DNA from: Paracoccaceae bacterium
Lineage (GTDB): Bacteria; Pseudomonadota; Alphaproteobacteria; Rhodobacterales; Rhodobacteraceae
Direction: 5' to 3'
Length of the DNA: 52,544 bases
Assembly (NCBI GenBank): GCA_019090795.1
Contig: JAHRVG010000078.1
Coordinates: forward strand, 1 to 52,544
Shown: positions 28,063 to 37,361 of the stretch, piece by piece
Position numbering within the stretch: position 1 is the stretch's first letter
How the letters are laid out: every line of letters starts with the position of its first letter
Program-made: the position numbers and the translations under genes
Notes under the pieces: generated by a model
What the model saw: the letters and a program-made list of their open reading frames with translations, nothing else
The model's database searches: none
Told to the model about the DNA's origin: nothing

Positions 28063-30090
28063 GTGCTTGGCCGCCTGTTCTCGCCGCGCTCCATCGCAGT
28101 TGTCGGCGGAGGAGCCTGGTGTCTCTCAGTCATTGAGCAATGCCACAAGATGGGTTTTACCGGCGAAATCTGGCCGGTGCATCCCAAAGCAGAGAACCTT
28201 GGCAGCTTGCCTGTGTTTGCGCGCATTGACGACCTACCCCAAGCCCCCGACGCCAGCTTTCTCGGCATCAACCGCCACGCCACGGTTGATGTGGTTAGCC
28301 AGCTTTCCGCGATGGGCGCGGGTGGTGCCGTCTGTTTTGCTTCTGGCTTTCTGGAAGCGGGCGCCGAGGACAATAGCGGCGCGGGTCTGCAACAGCAACT
28401 GGTCGCCGCAGCCGGCGAAATGCCTATCCTTGGTCCCAATTGCTATGGTTTTATCAACTACCTCGATAACGTACTGTTGTGGCCGGATCAGCATGGTGGG
28501 CAGGCAGTGGATACGGGTGTCGCAATTGTCACCCAGTCCTCGAACATCGCAATCAACATCACCATGCAACAACGAGCTTTGCCCTTGGGCGTGCTGGTTT
28601 GCGCGGGAAATCAGGCGCAAACAGGGATTGCAGAAATTGGCATGGCGTTGTTATCCGACCCCCGCATCACCGCCCTAGGCCTGCACATCGAGGGCATCGG
28701 CGAAATCCGAGCCTTTGAGGAGTTGGCGGTTAAGGCCGCTGAATTGGGCAAAGCCATTATAGCCCTGAAAGTCGGGAAATCGGAACAGGCCCGCGCCGCA
28801 ACTATCTCTCACACCGCCTCGCTTGCAGGGGGTGATGCCGGTGCGCAGGCGCTGTTACAGCGTCTGAACATACCACGCGTGAACAGTCTGCCAGAATTTC
28901 TGGAGGCTCTCAAACTCCTGCACATCTGCGGCGCGCTGCCCAGTAACCGCATTGCCTGCGTAAGCTGTTCTGGCGGTGAGGCCAGCCTTGTAGCTGACAT
29001 GGCAGAACCGCTTGATCTGGAATTCCCTCCCCTAAATCGAACACAGCAAACTGACCTGCGTGCCGCCCTCGGCCCGATGGTGGCACTGGCCAACCCACTA
29101 GATTATCACACCTATATCTGGCGCGATACGGTGGCGATGGCCAAAGCATGGACGGCAATCATCGACCCGTCACTGGCGCTGACATTTCTAGTGGTGGATT
29201 TCCCCCGAGCGGATAGGTGCAATGCGGATGACTGGGATTGCGCAATCACAGCTGCGATTGCAGCCCGAAAGGCAAGTGGCGGAAAGATAGCGATGGTTGC
29301 AAGCTTACCGGAAAACATGCCGCAATACATTGCACAGCAGTTGGCGCAAAATGGCATATCCCCGATGCACGGGCTGACAGAAGCATTGGCGGCAGCAGAG
29401 GCGGCCGCTCGGTTTGATCCGGATTGGCAGGTGCCTGCTCCGATTCTCTTGCCATCAAATGCAGGGGAGGGGAAGGTCATGAATGAAGTTATCGCCAAAA
29501 AAAGCCTGTCTGATTACGGATTGGAAGTGCCCTGTTCAATGCAAGCGCACTCGCCTGTTATGGCGGCGGCAGCGGCCAAAACAGTCGGTTTCCCAGTTGT
29601 GCTCAAAGGCGAAGGTATTGCGCATAAAACCGAAGCAGGAGCTGTGCTTTTAAACCTGAAAACGGCGCCGGAAACAAAGATTGCGGCACAAGAAATGCCC
29701 GCTGGCACCTTCCTTGTCGAAGAGATGATCACAGATGCTGTTGCTGAACTGTTGATCGGTGTGGTCAAAGATCAAGCCCATGGCTTTGTGCTGACCCTTG
29801 GCGCTGGAGGAACGCTAGCGGAGCTGCTTAAAGACAGCTGCTCCCTGTTGATCCCCGCCACACAGGGTCAAATTCTAGCCACACTGGAAAAGTTGAAAAT
29901 CGATAAAATCCTGAACGGCTATCGCGGGGCAGCCCCCGCCGACAAGTCGGCAATCCTAGCAGCGATCCTTGCGGTGCAAAACTACGTTCTTGCAAATGCG
30001 CAGAGCTTGGAAGAAATTGAAATCAATCCGCTGCTCTGTTGCCCCACTCGTGCAGTTGCAGCCGATGCCTTGATCCGGAGACAGCCATGA
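28063..30090 (+). CDS. Acetate-CoA ligase (ADP-forming) family acyl-CoA synthetase
   Basis: The 675-residue fused synthetase makes an acyl-CoA from acid, CoA and ATP through a phosphohistidine. Domains in order are a CoA-binding Rossmann domain (1-125, LFSPRSIAVVGGGAW), a succinyl-CoA-ligase-like domain (about 150-300) with the phosphorylated His250 in ATISHTASLAGGDA, and a C-terminal ATP-grasp domain (about 465-675, VVLKGEGIAHKTEAGAVLLNL). It starts with GTG three bases after the dehydrogenase stop and ends in an ATGA overlap with the hydratase gene. The tight coupling argues that it activates the substrate for these two enzymes. Confidence 0.88.
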   Translation: MLGRLFSPRSIAVVGGGAWCLSVIEQCHKMGFTGEIWPVHPKAENLGSLPVFARIDDLPQAPDASFLGINRHATVDVVSQLSAMGAGGAVCFASGFLEAGAEDNSGAGLQQQLVAAAGEMPILGPNCYGFINYLDNVLLWPDQHGGQAVDTGVAIVTQSSNIAINITMQQRALPLGVLVCAGNQAQTGIAEIGMALLSDPRITALGLHIEGIGEIRAFEELAVKAAELGKAIIALKVGKSEQARAATISHTASLAGGDAGAQALLQRLNIPRVNSLPEFLEALKLLHICGALPSNRIACVSCSGGEASLVADMAEPLDLEFPPLNRTQQTDLRAALGPMVALANPLDYHTYIWRDTVAMAKAWTAIIDPSLALTFLVVDFPRADRCNADDWDCAITAAIAARKASGGKIAMVASLPENMPQYIAQQLAQNGISPMHGLTEALAAAEAAARFDPDWQVPAPILLPSNAGEGKVMNEVIAKKSLSDYGLEVPCSMQAHSPVMAAAAAKTVGFPVVLKGEGIAHKTEAGAVLLNLKTAPETKIAAQEMPAGTFLVEEMITDAVAELLIGVVKDQAHGFVLTLGAGGTLAELLKDSCSLLIPATQGQILATLEKLKIDKILNGYRGAAPADKSAILAAILAVQNYVLANAQSLEEIEINPLLCCPTRAVAADALIRRQP

Positions 30091-30869
30091 CAAACCCCGT
30101 AAAAACTGAACGCAACGACGGTATTTTACTGGTCACGCTGGATCGACCCAAGGCCAACGCTATTGATCTGGCGACCAGCCGTATCATGGGTGATGTTTTT
30201 GCCGGTTTTCGAGATGATCCAGAGTTGCGGGTGGCCATTATTACCGGCGCGGGTGAAAAGTTCTTTTGCCCCGGCTGGGATTTGAAAGCTGCCGCTGGTG
30301 GCGACGAAGTAGACGCGAGTTATGGCGTTGGCGGTTTTGGCGGCTTGCAGGAACTGCGCGATTTGGGCAAACCAGTGATTGCCGCAGTGAACGGGATTTG
30401 TTGTGGGGGGGGGCTGGAATGGGCCTTATCGGCGGATATTATTCTGGCAGCGGAACATGCCAGTTTTGCTTTGCCGGAAATTCGATCCGGCACAGTGGCC
30501 GATGCGGCCAGCATCAAGATGCCCAAGCGAATTCCCTATCATATTGCCATGGAAATGTTGCTAACGGGGCGTTGGCTGGACGCCGAGGAAGCGCACCGTC
30601 TAGGCTTTGTGAACCACATCCACCCCGCCGCTGACCTGATGGATAAAGCATGGGAAATGGCGCGTTTACTGGCCTCTGGCCCGCCGCTGGTTTACGCCGC
30701 AATCAAGGAAATTGTCCGCGATGCGGAGGATTCAAAATTTCAGGACGCAATGAACCGGATTACCCAACGCAAGCTGCGCTCGGTGGATGAACTCTATGCC
30801 TCCGAGGATCAGCTGGAAGGCGCTAATGCCTTCACCGAGGGGCGTGATCCGGTGTGGAAGGGGCGCTAA
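30087..30869 (+). CDS. CaiD-like enoyl-CoA (crotonobetainyl-CoA) hydratase
   Basis: The 260-residue crotonase-fold enzyme hydrates an enoyl-CoA. Its closest look is to carnitinyl-CoA dehydratase: FFCPGWDLKAAAGG, DLGKPVIAAVNGICCGGGLEWALSADI with the oxyanion-hole glycines, and ALPEIRSGTVADAASIKMPKRIPYHIAME, a stretch typical of CaiD. The start overlaps the synthetase stop (ATGA), with CGGAGA upstream. A longer in-frame start at 30039 is rejected because it lies deep inside the synthetase gene. Its stop overlaps that of the convergent hydrolase gene by four bases. The assignment to carnitine metabolism is probable by resemblance, not proven. Confidence 0.82.
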   Translation: MTNPVKTERNDGILLVTLDRPKANAIDLATSRIMGDVFAGFRDDPELRVAIITGAGEKFFCPGWDLKAAAGGDEVDASYGVGGFGGLQELRDLGKPVIAAVNGICCGGGLEWALSADIILAAEHASFALPEIRSGTVADAASIKMPKRIPYHIAMEMLLTGRWLDAEEAHRLGFVNHIHPAADLMDKAWEMARLLASGPPLVYAAIKEIVRDAEDSKFQDAMNRITQRKLRSVDELYASEDQLEGANAFTEGRDPVWKGR

Positions 30870-31678
30870 TAGCGTAGCTCTGCCAACAGCCCGAAATGAT
30901 CGCTCGGCCACATGCCATCCACCGGCGTATTGCCAATGATGCGGCATTCGGTGATGTGACCTGCACCATCTGAGCGGGGCCAGCCGGTGAAAATATAATC
31001 AATACGGCGGTCCGGTTCGTGGGTGGATGCCACAAACGGGTTGGCATTGTCCCATGTGAACCCTGCGTCCAACCCGTTGGCAAAGCGCCAGGCGTCATGA
31101 AACACCAAGTTGTCAACGGCGGCGGTAGTTTGGCCCGTCATCATGCGTATTTCCTCGGACTCGGGATCAGCGTTGAAATCGCCGCAGATCACCGGCGGGA
31201 ATTTCCAGCCCTTGTGGATCTTCACAAACTGCGCCAGATCAGCGACCTGCATTTGCCGGATATGACTATGGGGCATTTGCCAGTTCAGATGGGTGCAAAA
31301 CACCGGAATCTTGCCGCGCGGCCCGTCAATCTGGGCGAAAATCGCAACCCGCATTTCCTCATTCTTGCCATCACTGCGCAGGGCGAGCACTTCGGATTTC
31401 AGGATTGGCCAGCGTGACAGGATAGCGTTTCCCATGCGCACGCCATTCAAGATCGCGCCGGGGGCGTAATGATAGTGATAGCCCAGTTCAGCGGCAAATT
31501 TCTGGGCAGAGTTTTCTGCGCCCTCGCCCCAGATTTCCTGCAAACCGATGATATCCGCATCAAGATCTTTTAGGGTTGCCACAATCGCCGACGCACGTTC
31601 CTGCCACGGGCCAAACTGCCACCAGAGGTTCCAGCTCAGCACGCGCAGACGGGTATCAATAGGGGTGGTTTGGGTCAT
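30866..31678 (-). CDS. Endonuclease/exonuclease/phosphatase (EEP) family hydrolase
   Basis: The 270-residue metal-dependent phosphoesterase has the full EEP pattern: LRVLSWNLWWQFG, ADIIGLQEIWG with the metal-binding Glu, VFCTHLNWQM, VICGDFNADPES with Asp and Asn, RRIDYIFTGW, and the final WPSDHFGLLAEL with the catalytic Asp-His. The family includes nucleases, sphingomyelinases and inositol phosphatases, and the natural substrate is not evident. No signal peptide is seen. The ATG at 31678 is favoured over an upstream GTG at 31690. Confidence 0.85.
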   Translation of the reverse strand: MTQTTPIDTRLRVLSWNLWWQFGPWQERASAIVATLKDLDADIIGLQEIWGEGAENSAQKFAAELGYHYHYAPGAILNGVRMGNAILSRWPILKSEVLALRSDGKNEEMRVAIFAQIDGPRGKIPVFCTHLNWQMPHSHIRQMQVADLAQFVKIHKGWKFPPVICGDFNADPESEEIRMMTGQTTAAVDNLVFHDAWRFANGLDAGFTWDNANPFVASTHEPDRRIDYIFTGWPRSDGAGHITECRIIGNTPVDGMWPSDHFGLLAELRY

Positions 31679-31767
31679 AGGATTGTCCACTTTGATGATA
31701 TCACTGCCCGCACCTTAGATGCGATCCAGCCGAATTCACCCTCAAAACCGACACTGGGTTACAATTG

Positions 31768-32100
31768 TCAGTCAAAAAACGGCGTCAACTGTGCCACCAC
31801 AACCGAGTTTTCGTCAAGCGCCCGCTGCATCAAAGCGCGTTCTTCGTCGTTGATGTCGTGACCCTCGTCCAGCCGTTCCTCTAGCGTGCCGTAACCCGTG
31901 ACATCCAGCGGGGCCAGATCGGCCTGCTTCAGGATGGCCACGGTTTCGCGCACCGCCTCAGCCTCATCCACGCCAGAAGCATAGCACATCAGCGCACCGC
32001 CAGTAGCTTTCTTAGGCAGGCCATCGCCCGCAGCACGGCCCACCTGAACAATTAGGGTGAATACCTGTTGCGGGCGTTTGGGTTTGTTGTCTTTAGACAT
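31768..32100 (-). CDS. Small conserved protein of unknown function, in operon with dapD
   Basis: I do not recognise this 110-residue protein. It is soluble and mixed alpha/beta. A basic N-terminus (MSKDNKPKRPQQVFTLIVQVGRAAGD) is followed by GGALMCYASGVDEAEAVRETVAILKQA and an acidic C-terminal half (RLDEGHDINDEERALMQRAL). It starts 5 bases after the dapD stop, so it is translated from the same message. The ordered composition and clean start support a real gene. Confidence 0.75.
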   Translation of the reverse strand: MSKDNKPKRPQQVFTLIVQVGRAAGDGLPKKATGGALMCYASGVDEAEAVRETVAILKQADLAPLDVTGYGTLEERLDEGHDINDEERALMQRALDENSVVVAQLTPFFD

Positions 32101-32105
32101 TGGGC

Positions 32106-32933
32106 TTAGTCCCGCAACAGCTCATTGATCGAGGTCTTGGACCGCGTCTGCGCGTCCACCTTCTTAACAATCACTGCGCAATAGAGGTTCACGCCGTTTT
32201 TGCTGGGCATGGAACCGGCAACAACAACCGAACCGCTGGGGACTTCGCCATAGCTAACTTCACCGGTTTCGCGGTCTACGATTTTGGTGGATTGGCCGAT
32301 GAACACGCCCATGCCCAAAACCGAACCTTCGCGCACGATACAACCCTCTACCACTTCGGAGCGGGCGCCGATGAAGCAGTTATCCTCGATGATTGTCGGG
32401 CCTGCCTGCATGGGTTCCAGCACGCCGCCGATGCCAACGCCGCCTGACAGATGCACATTTTTGCCGATCTGGGCGCAGGAACCGACTGTGGCCCATGTAT
32501 CAACCATGGTGCCGCTGTCCACGTATGCGCCAATGTTCACGAAGGAGGGCATCAGCACTACGCCCGGTGCAATATAGGCCGAGCGGCGTACGACACAGTT
32601 TGGCACCGCACGAAAACCGGCAGTCTGCCATTCATCGTCGCCCCAACCTTTGAACTTATTGTCAACCTTGTCCCACCAGCCAGCGCCTTGCGGGCCGCCT
32701 TCGTGTTGCTCCATATCCTTGACGCGGAAACCCAGCAGCACCGCCTTTTTGGCCCACTGGTTTACGTGCCATTCACCACTGTCGCGCGGCTCTGCAACCC
32801 GCAAGCTGCCACTGTCGAGCGCATTCAGCGTATCCTCGATCGCATCACGCGCCTCCCCTTTGGTGGCGGGGGTGATGGTGTCGCGTGCTTCCCACGCGGC
32901 CTCAATTGCGGTTTCGAGTTGAGCATTCGACAT
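32106..32933 (-). CDS. dapD: 2,3,4,5-tetrahydropyridine-2,6-dicarboxylate N-succinyltransferase
   Basis: DapD transfers succinyl from succinyl-CoA to tetrahydrodipicolinate in the succinylase branch of lysine and meso-diaminopimelate synthesis. The 275-residue length is standard. An N-terminal helical domain ([15 protein letters not shown]) is followed by the left-handed beta-helix of hexapeptide repeats ([54 protein letters not shown]). A C-terminal strand region ends it. The start at MSNAQL has GGAG six bases upstream, and a longer in-frame reading is not supported. Confidence 0.97.
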   Translation of the reverse strand: MSNAQLETAIEAAWEARDTITPATKGEARDAIEDTLNALDSGSLRVAEPRDSGEWHVNQWAKKAVLLGFRVKDMEQHEGGPQGAGWWDKVDNKFKGWGDDEWQTAGFRAVPNCVVRRSAYIAPGVVLMPSFVNIGAYVDSGTMVDTWATVGSCAQIGKNVHLSGGVGIGGVLEPMQAGPTIIEDNCFIGARSEVVEGCIVREGSVLGMGVFIGQSTKIVDRETGEVSYGEVPSGSVVVAGSMPSKNGVNLYCAVIVKKVDAQTRSKTSINELLRD

Positions 32934-33032
32934 GGGGTTCTCCAAAACTTGACCTGACATTGTTAATTCGACCCTATAGAGGGAACCGGCAAGCCGTGCA
33001 ACGCGGCAGATGGAACATAGGGGATTTCCGGC

Positions 33033-33842
33033 ATGACGCGCAGTCAAAAAACCTTTCCGAGTGCGAAAAGTGATATTCAACAGGCCAAAAGCATGCCGGA
33101 TACACCGCAAACCCGCTCGCCGGTTTATCGGTTGGCGTTTGCAGATTCAGATTTTCTATGCAGCGATGAATTGCGGCCAATGCGGATTCAGCTGGAAATG
33201 CTGAAACCTGAAATGGTTCTATCAGAGCGCGGTATCGAAAGCACAATTGTACTGTTTGGCGGCGCGCGGATACCGGAACCTGCCAAGAAGGACAAAGCAC
33301 GCACAAAAACACTGGCTGAACTGTCGAAATACTATGATGAAGCGCGGGAGTTTTCCCGGCTGATGACCCTTGAAAGCATGGAAAATGGTGGACGCAAGAA
33401 TGTCATTGTTACCGGTGGTGGTCCGGGGGTGATGGAGGCCGGAAACCGTGGCGCGGCAGATGCCGGTGGCTCCTCCATTTCGCTGAATATCGTGCTGCCG
33501 CATGAACAGGCCCCGAACGAATACTGTACGCCGGACCTGTGCTTCAATTTTCACTATTTCGCCACGCGCAAGATCCATTTCCTGATGCGCGCCAAGGCGG
33601 TGACCATATTCCCCGGCGGTTTTGGCACCCTCGACGAGATGTTCGAGACCCTCACCCTGATCCAGACCAAACGGATGGAACGCATACCCGTGATCCTGTT
33701 TGGCGAGAAATTCTGGCGCTCGATTATTAACTGGGAAGCGCTGGCAGAGGCTGGAACCATTTCAGACGAGGATATTGGACTGTTCCATTTCGTGGAAACC
33801 GCAGCGGAGGCCATGGATATTTTGTCAAGGGCGGATAGCTAA
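33033..33842 (+). CDS. LOG family (TIGR00730) Rossmann-fold nucleotide hydrolase
   Basis: The 269-residue protein has both LOG-family hallmarks: [21 protein letters not shown] near residue 130 and [21 protein letters not shown] near residue 195. Family members are often phosphoribohydrolases releasing a base from nucleotide 5'-monophosphates, cytokinin ribotides among them, and some are misnamed lysine decarboxylases. The N-terminal 50 residues are an extension common to the longer members. It is divergent from dapD across about 100 bases that show no clear element. Confidence 0.88.
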   Translation: MTRSQKTFPSAKSDIQQAKSMPDTPQTRSPVYRLAFADSDFLCSDELRPMRIQLEMLKPEMVLSERGIESTIVLFGGARIPEPAKKDKARTKTLAELSKYYDEAREFSRLMTLESMENGGRKNVIVTGGGPGVMEAGNRGAADAGGSSISLNIVLPHEQAPNEYCTPDLCFNFHYFATRKIHFLMRAKAVTIFPGGFGTLDEMFETLTLIQTKRMERIPVILFGEKFWRSIINWEALAEAGTISDEDIGLFHFVETAAEAMDILSRADS

Positions 33843-34160
33843 CCAGCTACCGCTGTTATGAAAGATCTAAGCTGGGCATCCCGCATGTCCCAGTTACATT
33901 ATTGTCTTGGCGCCGGAAATGCCGTGAACAAACGAGACACTGCTGAGTGTATTGCAGAACGGGGAATCAATTTTCTGAAGCAGAAATCAGCTGGATAAGT
34001 CGTAATATGCACTATAATTCATCACTGATTACAGCCCGCCTATACGCATAACTTATTGTTTTAAAGTATTTTAAAAACTTAATTTCGGTAAAGTTTCATC
34101 TTGGTGAAAAAGTTTTGAGGTATTATAATGCAAACAACAGCATTGACGGGGAGCAGCCAT
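33843..34160 (+). promoter_or_regulatory. Upstream region of the box operon, with candidate operator
   Basis: These 318 bases hold no convincing gene. The last 150 bases before boxC are very A/T-rich and end in TGAGGT and GGGGAGC ribosome-binding sites for two possible starts (34128, 34161). At 34064-34080 lies a 17-base near-perfect palindrome, AAGTATTTTAAAAACTT (7 of 8 pairs match). TGCA tetramers occur at 33953 and 34008. BzdR, a relative of BoxR, is known to use TGCA-containing operators, so these are candidate sites, but I cannot assign them. Confidence 0.4.
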
Positions 34161-35822
34161 ATGACCAGCCGAATTGAGTTCCAAAAAGACCCAGAAAAAT
34201 ACCGCCACTGGCGGGTTGAGTATGATGGTGATGTGGCAACCCTGTTTATGGACGTGGACGAGGATGGCGGGCTGTTTGAGGGCTATCAACTCAAATTGAA
34301 CTCTTATGATTTGAGCGTCGATATCGAACTGGCCGATGTGGTGCAGCGGATGCGGTTTGAGCATCCCGAAGTGCGCGCGGTTGTCATGCGCTCTGGCAAG
34401 GACAACGTGTTTTGTGCTGGGGCCAACATTCGGATGCTGGGCGGTGCAGAACATGCGCATAAGGTTAATTTTTGTAAATTCACCAATGAGACCCGCAACA
34501 CCTTCGAAGCGGCGGGCGCTGAATCTGGTCAGCCTTATATTTGTGCGGTCAAAGGGGCCTGTGCTGGGGGTGGCTATGAATTGGCGCTGGCCTGCGATTA
34601 TATCATGTTAACTGACGATGGCACCTCTAGCGTTGCCTTGCCCGAAGTACCATTACTGGCGGTCCTGCCCGGTACTGGCGGGTTGACCCGGATCACCGAC
34701 AAACGCAAAATGCGCCGCGATCTGGCGGATATTTTCTGCTCGACCGAGGAAGGCGTGCGTGGACCAAAAGCACTGGCATGGCGGCTGGTAGACGAGGTGG
34801 TTCCCAATGCAAAGTTCGATCAGGTTGTGGCCGAGCGGGCAACGGAATTCGCCGCTAAGTCTGCACGCGCCAAACCGGCGGTGGGTATCAAGCTAAAGCC
34901 GCTACAACGCAAAATAGACGACAACGGATCATTGAGCTATTCCTGTGTTGAGGTTGATATCAACCGGTCGGCCGGACTGGCTAGCATCACTATTTCAGGC
35001 CCAGATCAGCCTGCCCCAAATTCGATTGAGGCGCTGCATAGCGAGGGCGCAGACAACTGGATGCTGCGTTGCGCCCGGGAGCTGGACGATGCTTTGTTGC
35101 AACTGCGGTTCAATGAATTGGAAATCGGGGTTTTAACGTTCAAAACGGCTGGTGACGGTGAACTGGTTGCCGCCCACGAGAAGCTTTTGCTGGACAACAG
35201 TGATGGCTGGCTCGCTCAGGAAATCCTGCTGTACTGGAAGCGGGTTTTGAAACGGGTAGACCTGACCTCCCGCTCACTTGTGGCGCTGGTTGAGCCGGGT
35301 TCCTGTTTCGTTGGAACATTGGCGGAACTGCTGTTCGCGGTCGATCGATCCTATATGGCGATGGATGAATTCGAAGGCGACAACCGCCCTATAGCCACCA
35401 TTCAACTGACTGCCGCAAATTTTGGCCTCTATCCGATGTCGAACGACCTGACCCGCCTGCAAACGCGATTTCTGGGCACTCCGGAGGCTGTGGACGCGGC
35501 AGAGGAAACCAAAGGTCAGATGCTGGAAGCAGAGGCCGCAGATACGCTGGGTTTGGTGACATTTGCCTATGACGACATCGACTGGGAAGACGAGATTCGA
35601 GTGTTTCTGGAGGAACGCACCAGTTTCTCGCCGGACTCGCTCACAGGGATGGAGTCAAACTTGCGATTCCCGGGGCCGGAAACAATGGAAACACGTATTT
35701 TCGGGCGATTGACCGCTTGGCAAAACTGGATATTCCAGCGCCCGAACGCAGTTGGGGAAAAGGGCGCTTTGCAGCGCTATGGAACTGGAGTTCGCGGCGA
35801 GTACGACAAACGCCGTGTTTGA
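34161..35822 (+). CDS. boxC: Benzoyl-CoA-dihydrodiol lyase / 2,3-epoxybenzoyl-CoA dihydrolase BoxC
   Basis: BoxC opens the ring of 2,3-epoxybenzoyl-CoA with two waters, giving 3,4-dehydroadipyl-CoA semialdehyde and formate. The 553-residue protein is an extended crotonase-fold enzyme with signature stretches DGGLFEGYQLKLNSYDLSVDIEL, FCAGANIRMLGGAEHAHKVNFCKFTNE, and GACAGGGYELALACDY. It also has LPEVPLLAVLPGTGGLTRITDKRK. The start at MTSRIEF gives the usual N-terminus (RIEFQKDPEKYRHW), while an ATG 11 codons upstream (34128) also has a ribosome-binding site and cannot be excluded. boxB follows after 22 bases. Confidence 0.95.
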   Translation: MTSRIEFQKDPEKYRHWRVEYDGDVATLFMDVDEDGGLFEGYQLKLNSYDLSVDIELADVVQRMRFEHPEVRAVVMRSGKDNVFCAGANIRMLGGAEHAHKVNFCKFTNETRNTFEAAGAESGQPYICAVKGACAGGGYELALACDYIMLTDDGTSSVALPEVPLLAVLPGTGGLTRITDKRKMRRDLADIFCSTEEGVRGPKALAWRLVDEVVPNAKFDQVVAERATEFAAKSARAKPAVGIKLKPLQRKIDDNGSLSYSCVEVDINRSAGLASITISGPDQPAPNSIEALHSEGADNWMLRCARELDDALLQLRFNELEIGVLTFKTAGDGELVAAHEKLLLDNSDGWLAQEILLYWKRVLKRVDLTSRSLVALVEPGSCFVGTLAELLFAVDRSYMAMDEFEGDNRPIATIQLTAANFGLYPMSNDLTRLQTRFLGTPEAVDAAEETKGQMLEAEAADTLGLVTFAYDDIDWEDEIRVFLEERTSFSPDSLTGMESNLRFPGPETMETRIFGRLTAWQNWIFQRPNAVGEKGALQRYGTGVRGEYDKRRV

Positions 35823-35844
35823 TAACTGACTTAAGGAGACCGAA

Positions 35845-37296
35845 ATGGCCGGAATAATGGACGTAAGTTACGACACACAAATCCCGAATAACATTGGACT
35901 TTCCAGTGATAGAAGGGTCTTGAAGGCGCTGGAAAAATGGCACCCCGGTTATATTGACTGGTGGAAAGGCAGTGGTCCTGACGGATTTCTGGAGGATCTG
36001 GTTTACCTGCGTACAGCGGTAAGCGTTGACCCTAAGGGCTGGGCCAAGTTTGACTATGTAAAGATGCCGGATTACCGCTGGGGAATTTTGCTGGCACCAC
36101 AGGTTGAGGGGCGCATTATTCCTTGCGGTCAACACCTTGGCGAACCTGCTTGGCAAGAAGTTCCGGGCGAATATCGCTCGCTTATGCGCCGTTTGATTGT
36201 TATTCAGGGCGACACTGAACCAGCCTCTGTAGAACAACAGCGGTTCTTGGGTAAAACCGCCCCATCGCTCTATGATATGCGTAACCTGTTTCAAGTGAAT
36301 GTTGAAGAAGGCCGCCACCTTTGGGCCATGGTTTACCTGTTGCAAAAATACTTTGGCGCTGATGGTCGCGAAGAAGCGAACGAGCTGTTAAAACGTCAAT
36401 CCGGTTCCGAGGAGAAACCCCGGATGCTGGGTGCGTTTAACGAAGAAACGCCGGATTGGCTGTCGTTCTTCATGTTCACCTATTTCACCGACCGTGACGG
36501 CAAAATGCAGCTGGAAGCACTGGCGCAATCAGGCTTTGATCCGCTGTCCCGCACCTGCCGCTTTATGCTAACCGAAGAAGCACACCACATGTTTGTGGGT
36601 GAAACCGGCGTAGGCCGCACCATTCAACGCACCTGCGAAGCAATGAATGCAGCGGGAATAACTGACCCCTATGACATCGACAAAATCCGTGCTTTGGGCG
36701 TGATTGACCTACCTACCATCCGCAAGAAAATGAACCTGCATTACACCCTGTCACTGGATCTTTTCGGCCGCGAAGTATCGACCAACGCGGCCAACGCGTT
36801 CAACGCGGGTATCAAGGGGCGTTACCAAGAGGTTAAGATCGACGACGATCACCAATTGCAAGACGCGACTTATGCGGTTTCGGAATTCACCGGCGGCCAG
36901 ATTTTGGTCAAAGATGTGCCCGCCCTGACCGCCATCAACATGCGCCTGCGCGATGATTATTCCCGCGACGCTGCCGGTGGTGTGAAGCGCTGGAATGCGA
37001 TTATCAAAAAACACGGAATCGACTTTGCTCTGGAACTGCCTCACGAAGGTTTCCATCGCAAGATTGGCGTGTTTGAAGGCGCGCCGATTACACCGGATGG
37101 TCTCGTTATTACTTCTGACGAATGGGCCGCACGTCGCGACGAGTGGTTGCCTTCCAAAGCCGATGGCGATTTCATCCAGTCTCTGATGGTAGCTGTGCAT
37201 GGTCCCGGCGAATACGCAGGCTGGATCGCCCCCCCTCGCGTTGGTATCGACAACAAACCCGGCGATTACGAGTACGTGAAGCTTTATATGGCCTAA
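35845..37296 (+). CDS. boxB: Benzoyl-CoA 2,3-epoxidase, diiron oxygenase subunit BoxB
   Basis: BoxB is the oxygenase component that epoxidises benzoyl-CoA using O2 and electrons from BoxA. The 483-residue protein carries the diiron helices: FQVNVEEGRHLWAMVYLLQKYFG (Glu, Glu-x-x-His) around residue 150 and RFMLTEEAHHMFVGETGVGR around residue 240. KMNLHYTLSLDLFGREVSTNAA follows. Length and conserved ends (DYEYVKLYMA) match the family. It has an AAGGAG ribosome-binding site. It is translated from the same message as boxC. Confidence 0.96.
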   Translation: MAGIMDVSYDTQIPNNIGLSSDRRVLKALEKWHPGYIDWWKGSGPDGFLEDLVYLRTAVSVDPKGWAKFDYVKMPDYRWGILLAPQVEGRIIPCGQHLGEPAWQEVPGEYRSLMRRLIVIQGDTEPASVEQQRFLGKTAPSLYDMRNLFQVNVEEGRHLWAMVYLLQKYFGADGREEANELLKRQSGSEEKPRMLGAFNEETPDWLSFFMFTYFTDRDGKMQLEALAQSGFDPLSRTCRFMLTEEAHHMFVGETGVGRTIQRTCEAMNAAGITDPYDIDKIRALGVIDLPTIRKKMNLHYTLSLDLFGREVSTNAANAFNAGIKGRYQEVKIDDDHQLQDATYAVSEFTGGQILVKDVPALTAINMRLRDDYSRDAAGGVKRWNAIIKKHGIDFALELPHEGFHRKIGVFEGAPITPDGLVITSDEWAARRDEWLPSKADGDFIQSLMVAVHGPGEYAGWIAPPRVGIDNKPGDYEYVKLYMA

Positions 37297-37309
37297 CGGC
37301 CCCGACCAG

Positions 37310-37335
37310 AAACGGGGGCATCAGTGCCCCCGTTT
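37310..37335 (+). terminator. Perfect hairpin between boxB and boxA
   Basis: AAACGGGGGCA (37310-37320) and TGCCCCCGTTT (37325-37335) make an 11-bp perfect stem with a TCAG loop, starting 13 bases after the boxB stop. The tail GATACAA is not a T-run, so it looks more like a message stabiliser or partial terminator that lowers boxA relative to boxB than a full stop. Confidence 0.7.
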
Positions 37336-37361
37336 GATACAATTTCGCGACGGAGCCAGCC

